Source: Candidatus Latescibacteria bacterium 4484_7 | Lineage (GTDB): Bacteria > Krumholzibacteriota > Krumholzibacteriia > Krumholzibacteriales > Krumholzibacteriaceae | Assembly (NCBI GenBank): GCA_002085285.1 | Contig: NATK01000134.1 | Coordinates: 1 to 5,061 of the forward strand | DNA length: 5,061 nucleotides | Direction of reading: 5' to 3' | Shown: piece after piece, positions 1 through 5,061 of the stretch | Layout: each line of letters opens with the position of its first letter | How positions within the stretch are numbered: the stretch's first letter is position 1 | Program-made: the position numbers and the translations under genes | The notes under the pieces: model-generated | What the model was told of the DNA's origin: nothing | What the model saw: the letters and a program-made list of their open reading frames with translations, nothing else | The model's database searches: none

Positions 1-307
1 CCGCCAACGCAATCGATATTTCACGGAATGAAATGAACGGCATTGATCCAAGAAGAACAACGATGGCGACAACAACCAGGCTGACGAAGAAATACAAGAT
101 GACAGAGAAGAACCTGCATTTTTCTCTGCGAAGGAAAACCTTCGATATCAAAAAGCCTGGCAGTATAAAAAGAGAATAAAACGAGAAAATCACACCAAGG
201 ATATCGCTACACGGCACTATTCCCAATCCGTTCAAGAGTGAGAAAAGAACCACAGATGCATTGATAATGAAAAATGGAGTTCGGGCTTTCAACTTGAATT
301 GCTCCAC
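1..307 (-). CDS. Polytopic membrane protein, N-terminal part (C-terminus outside window)
   Basis: An open frame of 102 codons runs from a GTG at 307-305 off the left edge without a stop. The translation begins MEQFKLKARTPFFI and has three hydrophobic segments, at about residues 11-32, 36-56 and 66-90. The loop between the first two is very short, and the second segment ends in FILPGFLISKVFLRREK. A 'LPGFL' helix followed by a basic loop is common at the N-terminus of large bacterial and archaeal membrane proteins that are putative glycosyltransferases or polymerases. That role is inferred from this pattern and from the neighbouring glycosyltransferase and EamA genes; no catalytic motif lies inside the window. 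The start is uncertain. The GTG has no SD, while an ATG at 324 overlaps the upstream stop (TGATG) and has a CAGGA site 7 nt away, but it is in another frame and stops after 11 codons. One extra T in either TTT run (311-313 or 317-319) would join ATG 324 to this frame. Confidence 0.72.
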   Translation of the reverse strand, partial: MEQFKLKARTPFFIINASVVLFSLLNGLGIVPCSDILGVIFSFYSLFILPGFLISKVFLRREKCRFFSVILYFFVSLVVVAIVVLLGSMPFISFREISIALA

Positions 308-323
308 AAGAAATTGAAATGCA

Positions 324-692
324 TCAATAAGTCCTGCTGATCAAATATACACCGAAAACGATCACCAATGTCCCTATAAGTCTTTGAACCGAAAACGATT
401 CGTTCAGAAAAATCGGAGAGATGAGAACCGTGATGACATAGGACAAACTCAAAATAGGAAAAGCCCAACTGAGCTGTGTTCTCGAAAGTATCGTGATCCA
501 TAGAATCGCACTGATGAAATAGATCCCGAAGCCGCTGATTATGACCCAGTTTGTAAGAGCCCTGTATATGGTCGGAACGAACTCGTTTGTGAAAGAAATC
601 CTTCCGATCTTGTTGACCCCCGTTTTTATAACGAACTGCCCCGTCGTGTTTATGATCACAGTCAAAACGATAAGGAATAGATTCTTAAGCAT
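324..692 (-). CDS. EamA/SMR-type small four-helix membrane transporter
   Basis: A 122-residue, very hydrophobic protein with four predicted membrane helices at about residues 4-24, 48-70, 74-94 and 102-120. The C-terminal half, with WAFPILSLSYV, the acidic residue of FLNESF and the closing GTLVIVFGVYLISR, is typical of a single EamA/DMT half-unit such as SMR proteins and ArnE/ArnF. Such four-helix proteins act as dimers in the cytoplasmic membrane. Relatives of the ArnE/ArnF kind are thought to flip undecaprenyl-phosphate-linked sugars, whereas others export drugs or guanidinium. Its place directly after a polyprenyl-phosphate glycosyltransferase and before a polytopic membrane protein favours a lipid-linked-sugar flippase; that is inference from context. 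The ATG start is preceded by AAGGAG with 6 nt spacing. The stop overlaps the following ATG by one base. Confidence 0.85.
   Translation of the reverse strand: MLKNLFLIVLTVIINTTGQFVIKTGVNKIGRISFTNEFVPTIYRALTNWVIISGFGIYFISAILWITILSRTQLSWAFPILSLSYVITVLISPIFLNESFSVQRLIGTLVIVFGVYLISRTY
332..336 (-). promoter_or_regulatory. SD-like site for the truncated membrane protein
   Basis: On the minus strand CAGGA lies 7 nt before ATG 324, which itself overlaps the EamA-type stop as TGATG. This is a typical translational-coupling arrangement. It argues that ATG 324 is the intended start of the next gene, although that frame closes after 11 codons in the sequence as given. Confidence 0.5.
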
Positions 693-698
693 CTTGTT

Positions 699-704
699 CT
701 CCTT
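699..704 (-). promoter_or_regulatory. SD site for the EamA-type gene
   Basis: On the minus strand AAGGAG lies 6 nt before ATG 692, a near-consensus ribosome binding site that fixes this start. Confidence 0.7.
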
Positions 705-717
705 CTGATTTCAAAGA

Positions 718-740
718 AGCGCTTTGACCGTCAAGACGCT
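718..740 (-). repeat. Inverted repeat in the longest intergenic gap
   Basis: The sequence has arms TTGAC and GTCAA around one central base. It is extended outward by matching AGCG/CGCT after a two-base mismatch. It begins at the glycosyltransferase stop codon and fills half of the 46 bp gap before the EamA-type gene. As an RNA hairpin the inner arm would need a loop of several bases, so pairing is modest, and no T-run follows. A strong rho-independent terminator is therefore unlikely. A weak mRNA processing or attenuation element, a protein-binding palindrome or chance are all possible. Confidence 0.3.
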
Positions 741-1422
741 ACCTCTTGATCGGCTTGAACCTCAATTTGACAAGGTACAAGAGATTCCTCATACCGTCCT
801 TCCACTTTTCCAGTTTTACCTCTCCTATTCTTGGATGGTAATTCACGTTATATTCATCGAATCTTATTTCAGGATGTCTTAGCGCAGCGATCTTGATCTC
901 TTCGCTAAAAGGCATACCGTTGCTTTCAGGACTCAATTTGTCATATATAGAACTCTTGAATATCCACATTCCAGATTGAGAATCCCTGATACCCCTGAAG
1001 AAAAGAATAAGTGTCGCCAGGGTGAGAACCGTATTTCCTATCTTGTTCGAGAGATTCATCGCTCCCGGATTCTTCAGTGGGAATCTTGAAGCCGAAACGA
1101 AATCGAGATCGTTGTCTAGAAGGTAGTCGATGCATTCTTCTATTTGTTCCGCCGGATACGTGCCGTCACCGTCCATCGTAACGACGATATCGCCACTCAC
1201 TGCGGATAGACCCGCCTTGTACGCGGCACCATAGCCCTTTCGAGCCTCAAAAACCACCTTTGCTCCAAGTTTCTCCGCAACATCGGATGTAGAGTCTGTC
1301 GAATTGTTGTCGACCACAATGATTTCATCGACAGAGGTCGGCAGAGTGGGAATCACCCGAGCTATGCCCTCCTCTTCGTTGTAACATGGGATTACAACAG
1401 TTATCTTTTTGTCACGATACAT
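739..1422 (-). CDS. Family 2 glycosyltransferase, DPM1/polyprenyl-phosphate type
   Basis: A 227-residue soluble GT-A fold enzyme. It opens with TVVIPCYNEEEGI (residues 9-20) and continues with IIVVDNNSTDST, whose Asp38 is the usual nucleotide-binding acid. The metal-binding motif is TMDGDGTYP (Asp84 and Asp86). Later blocks are RDSQSGMW (146-153), PFSEEIKI (171-178) and PRIGEVKLEKWKDG (197-210). This block order is that of dolichol-phosphate-mannose-synthase-like enzymes, which move a sugar from NDP-sugar or GDP-mannose to a polyprenyl phosphate at the inner face of the membrane. There is no C-terminal membrane helix of the GtrB or DPM1-type-I kind, so it ends after the catalytic domain. The sugar cannot be told from sequence. 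The start ATG has AAGGA 9 nt upstream, which overlaps the flippase stop; the intergenic gap is only 12 bp. The blocks resemble archaeal and deep-branching bacterial homologues. Confidence 0.93.
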   Translation of the reverse strand: MYRDKKITVVIPCYNEEEGIARVIPTLPTSVDEIIVVDNNSTDSTSDVAEKLGAKVVFEARKGYGAAYKAGLSAVSGDIVVTMDGDGTYPAEQIEECIDYLLDNDLDFVSASRFPLKNPGAMNLSNKIGNTVLTLATLILFFRGIRDSQSGMWIFKSSIYDKLSPESNGMPFSEEIKIAALRHPEIRFDEYNVNYHPRIGEVKLEKWKDGMRNLLYLVKLRFKPIKR

Positions 1423-1431
1423 TGATTCTCT

Positions 1432-1436
1432 TCCTT
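1432..1436 (-). promoter_or_regulatory. SD site for the glycosyltransferase, overlapping the flippase stop
   Basis: On the minus strand AAGGA shares its two A bases with the TAA stop of the flippase gene and lies 9 nt before ATG 1422. This suggests coupled translation of the two genes. Confidence 0.6.
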
Positions 1437-2937
1437 AAAAGATTGCTACTATCTTTTCCTTGAAAGGTATCGGAAGCCTTAGCATCAATTCTTTCTCCTC
1501 ACTTCCGATCACCTTGAAAAACCTGAATCCTGCAACGAGCAACACCGCGCCCGCAATGAACTGGAGTGCCACGGCAAATGGTGAGCTCCATTTCGCATCG
1601 GCAACAGCGATAAGAAATGCAGGAATCGCAGCGGCATAACACTTCGCTATGAAGAACACCGGCACCCTCACATCCTTCCTGAATCTTCTCAGGGCGTAAA
1701 AGAAGAGAAACACACCGAGCAAAAGAACTATAGAAACAGGAATAAAAGCACCCCACAACCCATATTTTGGAATCAATGCAAGATCCAGACCTACATTCAC
1801 AACTGCGAGAATCAAAAAGATGATCATGTTAACCCAGCTTTTTTCAAGTACATACAATGCCAGACTGAGTGGAGTATAGAGAAATGAATAAGAAAAGACA
1901 ACGAAAAAGAGCTGAGCAAATAGCGCCGCCGGAGCCATCGTCTCGCCGTAGAGTATGGGAATGATGCTCTTTGATATGGCAAACCCAAGCGCAGCAACAG
2001 GTATGACGAGGATATAGAGGAGCTTATAGTACAATTCGATTGCCTTCGGTAGGTTGGCAGCATCCTCTTCATACGCCTCTGATGTTCCCGCCATCACTAT
2101 CGGCCAGATCGTTAGAGGTATGAATTCGAGGAGGAGTTGAGGAAATCTATATGCAAGCCCAAAGAAACCGGCGAGCTCGGCTCCATGAAAATGTCCGAGA
2201 AAAATAACCTCGGATTGCCTCCAGACGATCTGATTCAATATTCCCGTCACGACGAACGGCAGAGAAAACTTCATTATCTTCCCTACTCCGACGGAGGCGT
2301 CCCCCGTGGAGGCCTCGCTGTGGAAGAGATTCCTCACCGTTGGAAAGAGTGCAAGCGAGGCTGCGAGATTCACGATCCCCCCTGCTGCAAGAATGCCTAT
2401 GATACCGAATCCAGATTTAATAAATAACATCAGGATAACGATGTAACCTATGTTGGAATAAAATATTACGAGAGCGAGTGATTTGGTTTCATACCACGAT
2501 TGAAGCATGTTCGTAATGAGAACCATAAAGACTTCGAAGAGAACGAAAGCGATGGCGAAGAAAAGATAGTAGCTGAAATGCTCGATCCTCCCCGCATAGA
2601 TAGAATCGAGATCCTCTGAGAACAACCTAGTCAAAATAAGAAGGAGAAGCCAAACTCCAACCTGTAGAAGTATCAACCTCTTGAATGTGTCGAAGAAACG
2701 CCCTACCGCCCCCCTTACCCTCATGGCCGGTGTGTATTTGAGCATGGCGTTTCCGAGACCAAGCATTATCATCACGAATGCGAAGCCGACGAATGACTTC
2801 AAGACGGAGAGAACCCCCCAACCGTGTGCTCCAAGAGAACGTACTATGATGATGTTTGCTGCAATCCCCGCGGCAAACCTCGTAACCCTGGCCACTACAC
2901 TCCAGGACATCGCCTTGGCAATCTTTTCAATCGCCAT
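1435..2937 (-). CDS. Wzx-type oligosaccharide/polysaccharide flippase (MOP superfamily)
   Basis: A 500-residue, highly hydrophobic protein with about 12-14 membrane helices, the usual size for Wzx/RfbX-like flippases. The N-terminus, AKAMSWSVVARVTRFAAGI followed by NIIIVRSLGAHGWGVLSV, is the classic start of the polysaccharide-synthesis/MOP family: an amphipathic first helix, then R-x-LG-x-x-x-x-G. The second half starts near KIMKFSLPFVVTGILNQIVW and includes the FGLAYRFPQLLLEFIPLTIWPIV region. The soluble tail has the common EEKELMLRLPIPFKEK pattern. Family members flip polyprenyl-diphosphate-linked oligosaccharides to the outer face of the membrane. GTG 2940 and ATG 2937 are adjacent. I chose ATG because AAGGGG lies 7 nt ahead of it. 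The gene overlaps the end of the phosphodiesterase gene by 11 bp, which implies coupling. Confidence 0.93.
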   Translation of the reverse strand: MAIEKIAKAMSWSVVARVTRFAAGIAANIIIVRSLGAHGWGVLSVLKSFVGFAFVMIMLGLGNAMLKYTPAMRVRGAVGRFFDTFKRLILLQVGVWLLLLILTRLFSEDLDSIYAGRIEHFSYYLFFAIAFVLFEVFMVLITNMLQSWYETKSLALVIFYSNIGYIVILMLFIKSGFGIIGILAAGGIVNLAASLALFPTVRNLFHSEASTGDASVGVGKIMKFSLPFVVTGILNQIVWRQSEVIFLGHFHGAELAGFFGLAYRFPQLLLEFIPLTIWPIVMAGTSEAYEEDAANLPKAIELYYKLLYILVIPVAALGFAISKSIIPILYGETMAPAALFAQLFFVVFSYSFLYTPLSLALYVLEKSWVNMIIFLILAVVNVGLDLALIPKYGLWGAFIPVSIVLLLGVFLFFYALRRFRKDVRVPVFFIAKCYAAAIPAFLIAVADAKWSSPFAVALQFIAGAVLLVAGFRFFKVIGSEEKELMLRLPIPFKEKIVAIF

Positions 2938-4084
2938 CACGATTCCCCTTTTCTACCTTGAAGTTGGGTATCATCAGATGCGCTATCTCGACTATGGATT
3001 CGATATCGATTGATTTTTGGTTAGCAAAAAAAGAGCTGTCCATACAGGAGCTGTCGGGGTGGTACCCGTGCATTGCCGATATCGGCGACTTGCTCATGAA
3101 GCTCGGAACGATCAAGCAGCCCGAATCGACGATAAATACTATATCACCATACGGAGAACCCGGCCCTGGAGCTCCTATCGATGCCGCCTCCATGTCATCA
3201 ACGATATGCCCACAACCCGTCGAACGAAGCAGCGCCTCTATACCTTCGGCCGCCTCGGATGAAAATATCTTGAAACGTGCCATCGTAGAATCGTAGAACG
3301 GAAGATAATCTTGCGGGATCTTGAAGCCCAATCGTTCTATTTTGCTTTGGACATCGACGGTCTGCTCGACATCGCACATTCCATGATCACCGAACACGAA
3401 GAAGCGCGGAGCTCCAAACTTCTCCACGGCCTTTTCGAACAGCTCTGAAACCTTATTCTCATACCATGCTAACTTCTCAGCCACGACTTCGTGCGTCGTC
3501 CCATACCTATGAAGAAGCGCATCGAATTCGGCAGTGTATAGAAAGTAGAAACCGGGTTCGCCCCTTTCAAGCTCAATGGTCAATTCGGAAAAGGCCTGCC
3601 CTTCATCTACAGTATAGTCCCAAACCTTGTAAGGAATTCTATTCGATGCAAGGTGATCGAATATCGATCTAACCCCTCCGATCGCACCTTCTTCGAAGTA
3701 GCTCTTCTTTAGTGGAATATCCAGATACGGCAAAACTTCCCTCGGAATATCATATAGACTGTAATACGAACTTATTCGATCGACTCTTTCGAGCTTCCAT
3801 GAAACGAGTCTTCTGAACCACAACCTTCTCGAAGAAACAGAATTGGGTAAGAGCCTCGTCCACTTCATAGGCGATTTGTCTCGATTGAACGAATACATCA
3901 ACCACATACCGTGATCGGCGGGGCTCAAGGATGTCAATATCGAAAGTATGGCAGCCTGGCTGAAACCTGCAACTGTCTTGAGCCGCTTCGGACCACCAAT
4001 CGGCAGCTTGAAACCGTGCTTCCGAACTATCTCGTAGCCGAGAGCATCTATAAGAATGACCACTGTCGGTTCAATGCCGTTCAA
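2927..4084 (-). CDS. Alkaline phosphatase superfamily protein, type I phosphodiesterase/nucleotide pyrophosphatase-like
   Basis: A 385-residue protein with the full metal-site set of the NPP-type alkaline phosphatase fold. Asp13 lies in VVILIDALG. Ser42 is the likely nucleophile in GFSQAAIL, correctly spaced nine residues before the TSLSP..HGM block. Asp188 and His192 lie in EFDALLHRYG, Asp233 and His234 in FGDHGMCD, and His339 in AMHGYHPD. Enzymes of this fold cleave phosphodiesters, nucleotide-sugar pyrophosphates or phosphonates using two zinc ions. There is no signal peptide or membrane helix, so it appears cytoplasmic, unlike secreted NPPs or membrane phosphoethanolamine transferases. 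The start is a TTG with GGAGG 10 nt upstream. An in-frame stop sits three codons before it, so no earlier start is possible. It is 6 bp from the nucleotidyltransferase gene and overlaps the flippase gene. The substrate is unknown; a role in making or recycling a phosphorylated glycan precursor is inference. Confidence 0.88.
   Translation of the reverse strand: MNGIEPTVVILIDALGYEIVRKHGFKLPIGGPKRLKTVAGFSQAAILSILTSLSPADHGMWLMYSFNRDKSPMKWTRLLPNSVSSRRLWFRRLVSWKLERVDRISSYYSLYDIPREVLPYLDIPLKKSYFEEGAIGGVRSIFDHLASNRIPYKVWDYTVDEGQAFSELTIELERGEPGFYFLYTAEFDALLHRYGTTHEVVAEKLAWYENKVSELFEKAVEKFGAPRFFVFGDHGMCDVEQTVDVQSKIERLGFKIPQDYLPFYDSTMARFKIFSSEAAEGIEALLRSTGCGHIVDDMEAASIGAPGPGSPYGDIVFIVDSGCLIVPSFMSKSPISAMHGYHPDSSCMDSSFFANQKSIDIESIVEIAHLMIPNFKVEKGNRDGD
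2945..2950 (-). promoter_or_regulatory. SD site for the flippase, inside the upstream gene
   Basis: On the minus strand AAGGGG ends 7 nt before ATG 2937 and lies within the last codons of the phosphodiesterase gene. Its spacing favours ATG 2937 over the adjacent GTG 2940. Confidence 0.65.
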
Positions 4085-4090
4085 AACCTT

Positions 4091-4843
4091 TCAGCCTCCA
4101 TGGACTTCGATATGCCAATTAGCATACAGCTCGCGCGCAGCGTCCTCGAACGAATCCGCTCCAAACGGGAAACCAACCGCTCTCTTATCAGGTCTAAAAC
4201 CTTCGCCGTTTTTTATCCTGCCGAAGAGCAGCCTCACCGCCTCGTTTCTAATGGTTTCAAAAGGGCTTAACGATAAAAGAGAAAATCCTCTTTCGAAGAA
4301 TATCCTCGGTGCAACATCCCATCCCCTCCTATCGAAAAAAGACCTCCAGAGACGAAGGTTGTCCGACATTCCGCGCGAACCTTTTGACATCAAGTAATCA
4401 TCGATTTTTTCATCACGGAGAAAATCGTCTATGCTGCCACTAAAACCTTTTACCGAAAGCCAAGCTGCAAATAAATCCTTAGACGCTCCCTTCCATATAT
4501 CATCAACACTTTCAAAAGGCAACTCATCGTCTACAGAAGGAGACAATTTGTAATCCGTCGCCCACCCTATCAGATCTATGAGCCTTTGATTTGAAGAATG
4601 GAAGTTTGTCTGGACGATCGATTCATTATCCTTCAAATACTCGTACCTTCTCTTGTACTCAGCTACGTAACCGCCCGAAAGGGAGACGAGAACCACTGCT
4701 ATATCAGTATAGACCTTCGATACCGAGTAGATATAACGATACTTTTCTATTCGCTCGCCCAGCGATGAATATCTGACTTTCGACTCGGGCAAAAATTGTA
4801 CGATCCTGTTCTCCAACAGTCTCGAAGCTTCTTCTCTGGGCAA
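4091..4843 (-). CDS. Nucleotidyltransferase, C-terminal helical part (probably one gene with 4747-5061, frame broken)
   Basis: A 250-residue reading if begun at TTG 4843. The same frame stays open upstream to a stop at 4964-4966, and the TTG has no convincing SD, so this is probably not a true start. The first third is helical: EEASRLLENRIVQFL, then VSKVYTDIAVVLVSLSGGY (residues 41-59) and AEYKRRYEYLKDN. The aromatic-Lys-x-x-x-x-Asp helix followed by Gly-Tyr and a basic tyrosine-rich helix resembles the helical domain that follows the catalytic domain in aminoglycoside-adenylyltransferase-like nucleotidyltransferases. The rest (residues 80-250) has no motif I recognise; it includes an acidic DDFLRDEKIDDYLM segment. 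The natural product is most likely the 4747-5061 frame joined to this one by restoring a missing base near 4870. It ends 6 bp before the phosphodiesterase start and is in the same frame as it. Confidence 0.65.
   Translation of the reverse strand: MPREEASRLLENRIVQFLPESKVRYSSLGERIEKYRYIYSVSKVYTDIAVVLVSLSGGYVAEYKRRYEYLKDNESIVQTNFHSSNQRLIDLIGWATDYKLSPSVDDELPFESVDDIWKGASKDLFAAWLSVKGFSGSIDDFLRDEKIDDYLMSKGSRGMSDNLRLWRSFFDRRGWDVAPRIFFERGFSLLSLSPFETIRNEAVRLLFGRIKNGEGFRPDKRAVGFPFGADSFEDAARELYANWHIEVHGG
4095..4099 (-). promoter_or_regulatory. SD site deciding the TTG start of the phosphodiesterase
   Basis: On the minus strand GGAGG lies in the last codons of the nucleotidyltransferase gene, 10 nt before TTG 4084. 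It supports a fresh start after the upstream TGA, rather than readthrough of that in-frame stop. Confidence 0.6.
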
Positions 4844-5061
4844 AGCGCTCTGTATTTCATTAAGAGGTTCCCGGGGCTTGGAGGCAATTTTGACAGATCC
4901 TCGAGTGTCATCACCCCCACATCCACCCTTCCCACGAACACAGCCCTGGATCCGAGCAACTTTTCACACTCCTTTCCAATCTGTCTTCTGATGGGCAGTG
5001 CCTCTTTCAACACTTCGAGAGAATCGACCACGACGATAATATCGACGTCTGAAAGAAAAAC
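4747..5061 (-). CDS. Nucleotidyltransferase catalytic domain (5' partial; frame broken after about 4870)
   Basis: Open from the right edge to a stop at 4747. It begins inside the protein with VFLSDVDIIVVVDSLEVL. The DVD pair with flanking hydrophobic strands is the Asp-x-Asp metal site of the DNA-polymerase-beta-like (MNT) nucleotidyltransferase fold. The following helix is EVLKEALPIRRQIGKEC. The strand VFVGRVDVGVMTLEDL carries the expected third aspartate (RVDVGV). The Gly-Ser part of the motif must lie just outside the window. Family members transfer an NMP to a protein, RNA, antibiotic or sugar; the substrate is unknown here. After LPPSPG the reading becomes Cys/Arg/Lys-rich and unlike a folded protein. 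The frame one base back reads LNEIQSALPREEASRLLENR and continues as the helical part. The true protein therefore probably runs from before 5061 to 4091, over 320 residues. Confidence 0.7.
   Translation of the reverse strand, partial: VFLSDVDIIVVVDSLEVLKEALPIRRQIGKECEKLLGSRAVFVGRVDVGVMTLEDLSKLPPSPGNLLMKYRALCPEKKLRDCWRTGSYNFCPSRKSDIHRWASE

Noticed and set aside
289..501. A 70-codon minus-strand frame inside the EamA-type gene
   Set aside because: It is the shifted frame of a clear membrane protein and its translation is Cys/His/Phe-rich without pattern. Only its last 11 codons, from ATG 324, are of interest as a possible broken start.
718..740. Rho-independent terminator between the glycosyltransferase and EamA genes
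   Set aside because: The stem is interrupted, the central spacer is a single base and no T-run follows in the direction of transcription.
2681..3296. Open frames on the plus strand (for example 2681-3013 and 2958-3296) antisense to the flippase and phosphodiesterase genes
   Set aside because: They lie wholly opposite strong, motif-bearing genes, have no recognisable protein pattern, and are Pro/Ser/Ile-rich as expected of antisense shadow frames.
3911..4397. Plus-strand open frames 3911-4270 and 4056-4397 across the phosphodiesterase/nucleotidyltransferase junction
   Set aside because: They overlap each other and the coding strand of two genes and look like random composition. No SD or family motif is apparent.
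4843..4876. Programmed -1 ribosomal frameshift in the nucleotidyltransferase
   Set aside because: There is no X-XXY-YYZ slippery heptamer in the transition zone, and I could not see a strong downstream stem. A missing base in a homopolymer explains it more simply.
4747..5061. MntA/HepT (MNT-HEPN) toxin-antitoxin pair
   Set aside because: The catalytic DxD is present, but the following gene has no HEPN R-x4-6-H motif and is far too long. The setting is a glycan operon and the two parts look like one broken protein.

Overview
All genes in this window lie on the minus strand, packed like one operon and read from high to low coordinates. The order of transcription is: a nucleotidyltransferase (5' end outside the window, reading frame broken), an alkaline-phosphatase-superfamily phosphodiesterase, a Wzx-type polysaccharide flippase, a polyprenyl-phosphate (DPM1-like) family 2 glycosyltransferase, a small EamA/SMR-type four-helix transporter, and the start of a large membrane protein cut by the window edge. 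Junctions are tight: 6 bp, 11 bp overlap, 12 bp, 46 bp and a 1 bp TGATG overlap. The SD-like sites are strong, and two starts are TTG or GTG. There is no room for an independent promoter or a strong terminator, and no tRNA, rRNA, CRISPR array or mobile element is visible.

The layout is that of a surface-glycan or protein-glycosylation locus. The glycosyltransferase probably charges a polyprenyl phosphate (undecaprenyl in bacteria, dolichol in archaea) with a sugar. The EamA-type protein is a good candidate to flip that lipid-linked sugar. The truncated membrane protein is in the place where a membrane-embedded GT-C transferase or polymerase would be expected. The Wzx-like protein would flip a lipid-diphosphate-linked oligosaccharide. 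The two soluble phosphate-chemistry enzymes at the head of the segment (nucleotidyltransferase and phosphodiesterase) have no obvious substrate here and are the least explained part.

Host: moderate GC (about mid-40s % by eye), frequent AGA/AGG/ATA codons and strong Shine-Dalgarno sites. The glycosyltransferase has the RDSQSG and RIGEVKL blocks that I associate with archaea and deep-branching bacteria such as Thermotogota. I cannot assign a taxon, nor decide bacterium versus archaeon, from this alone.

Two reading frames look broken by a missing base: one in the nucleotidyltransferase (around 4855-4885) and one in the first codons of the truncated membrane protein (around 308-324). Both breaks go in the same direction and both lie at or near short homopolymers. 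This looks more like sequencing or assembly deletions than biology, but it needs reads to settle.
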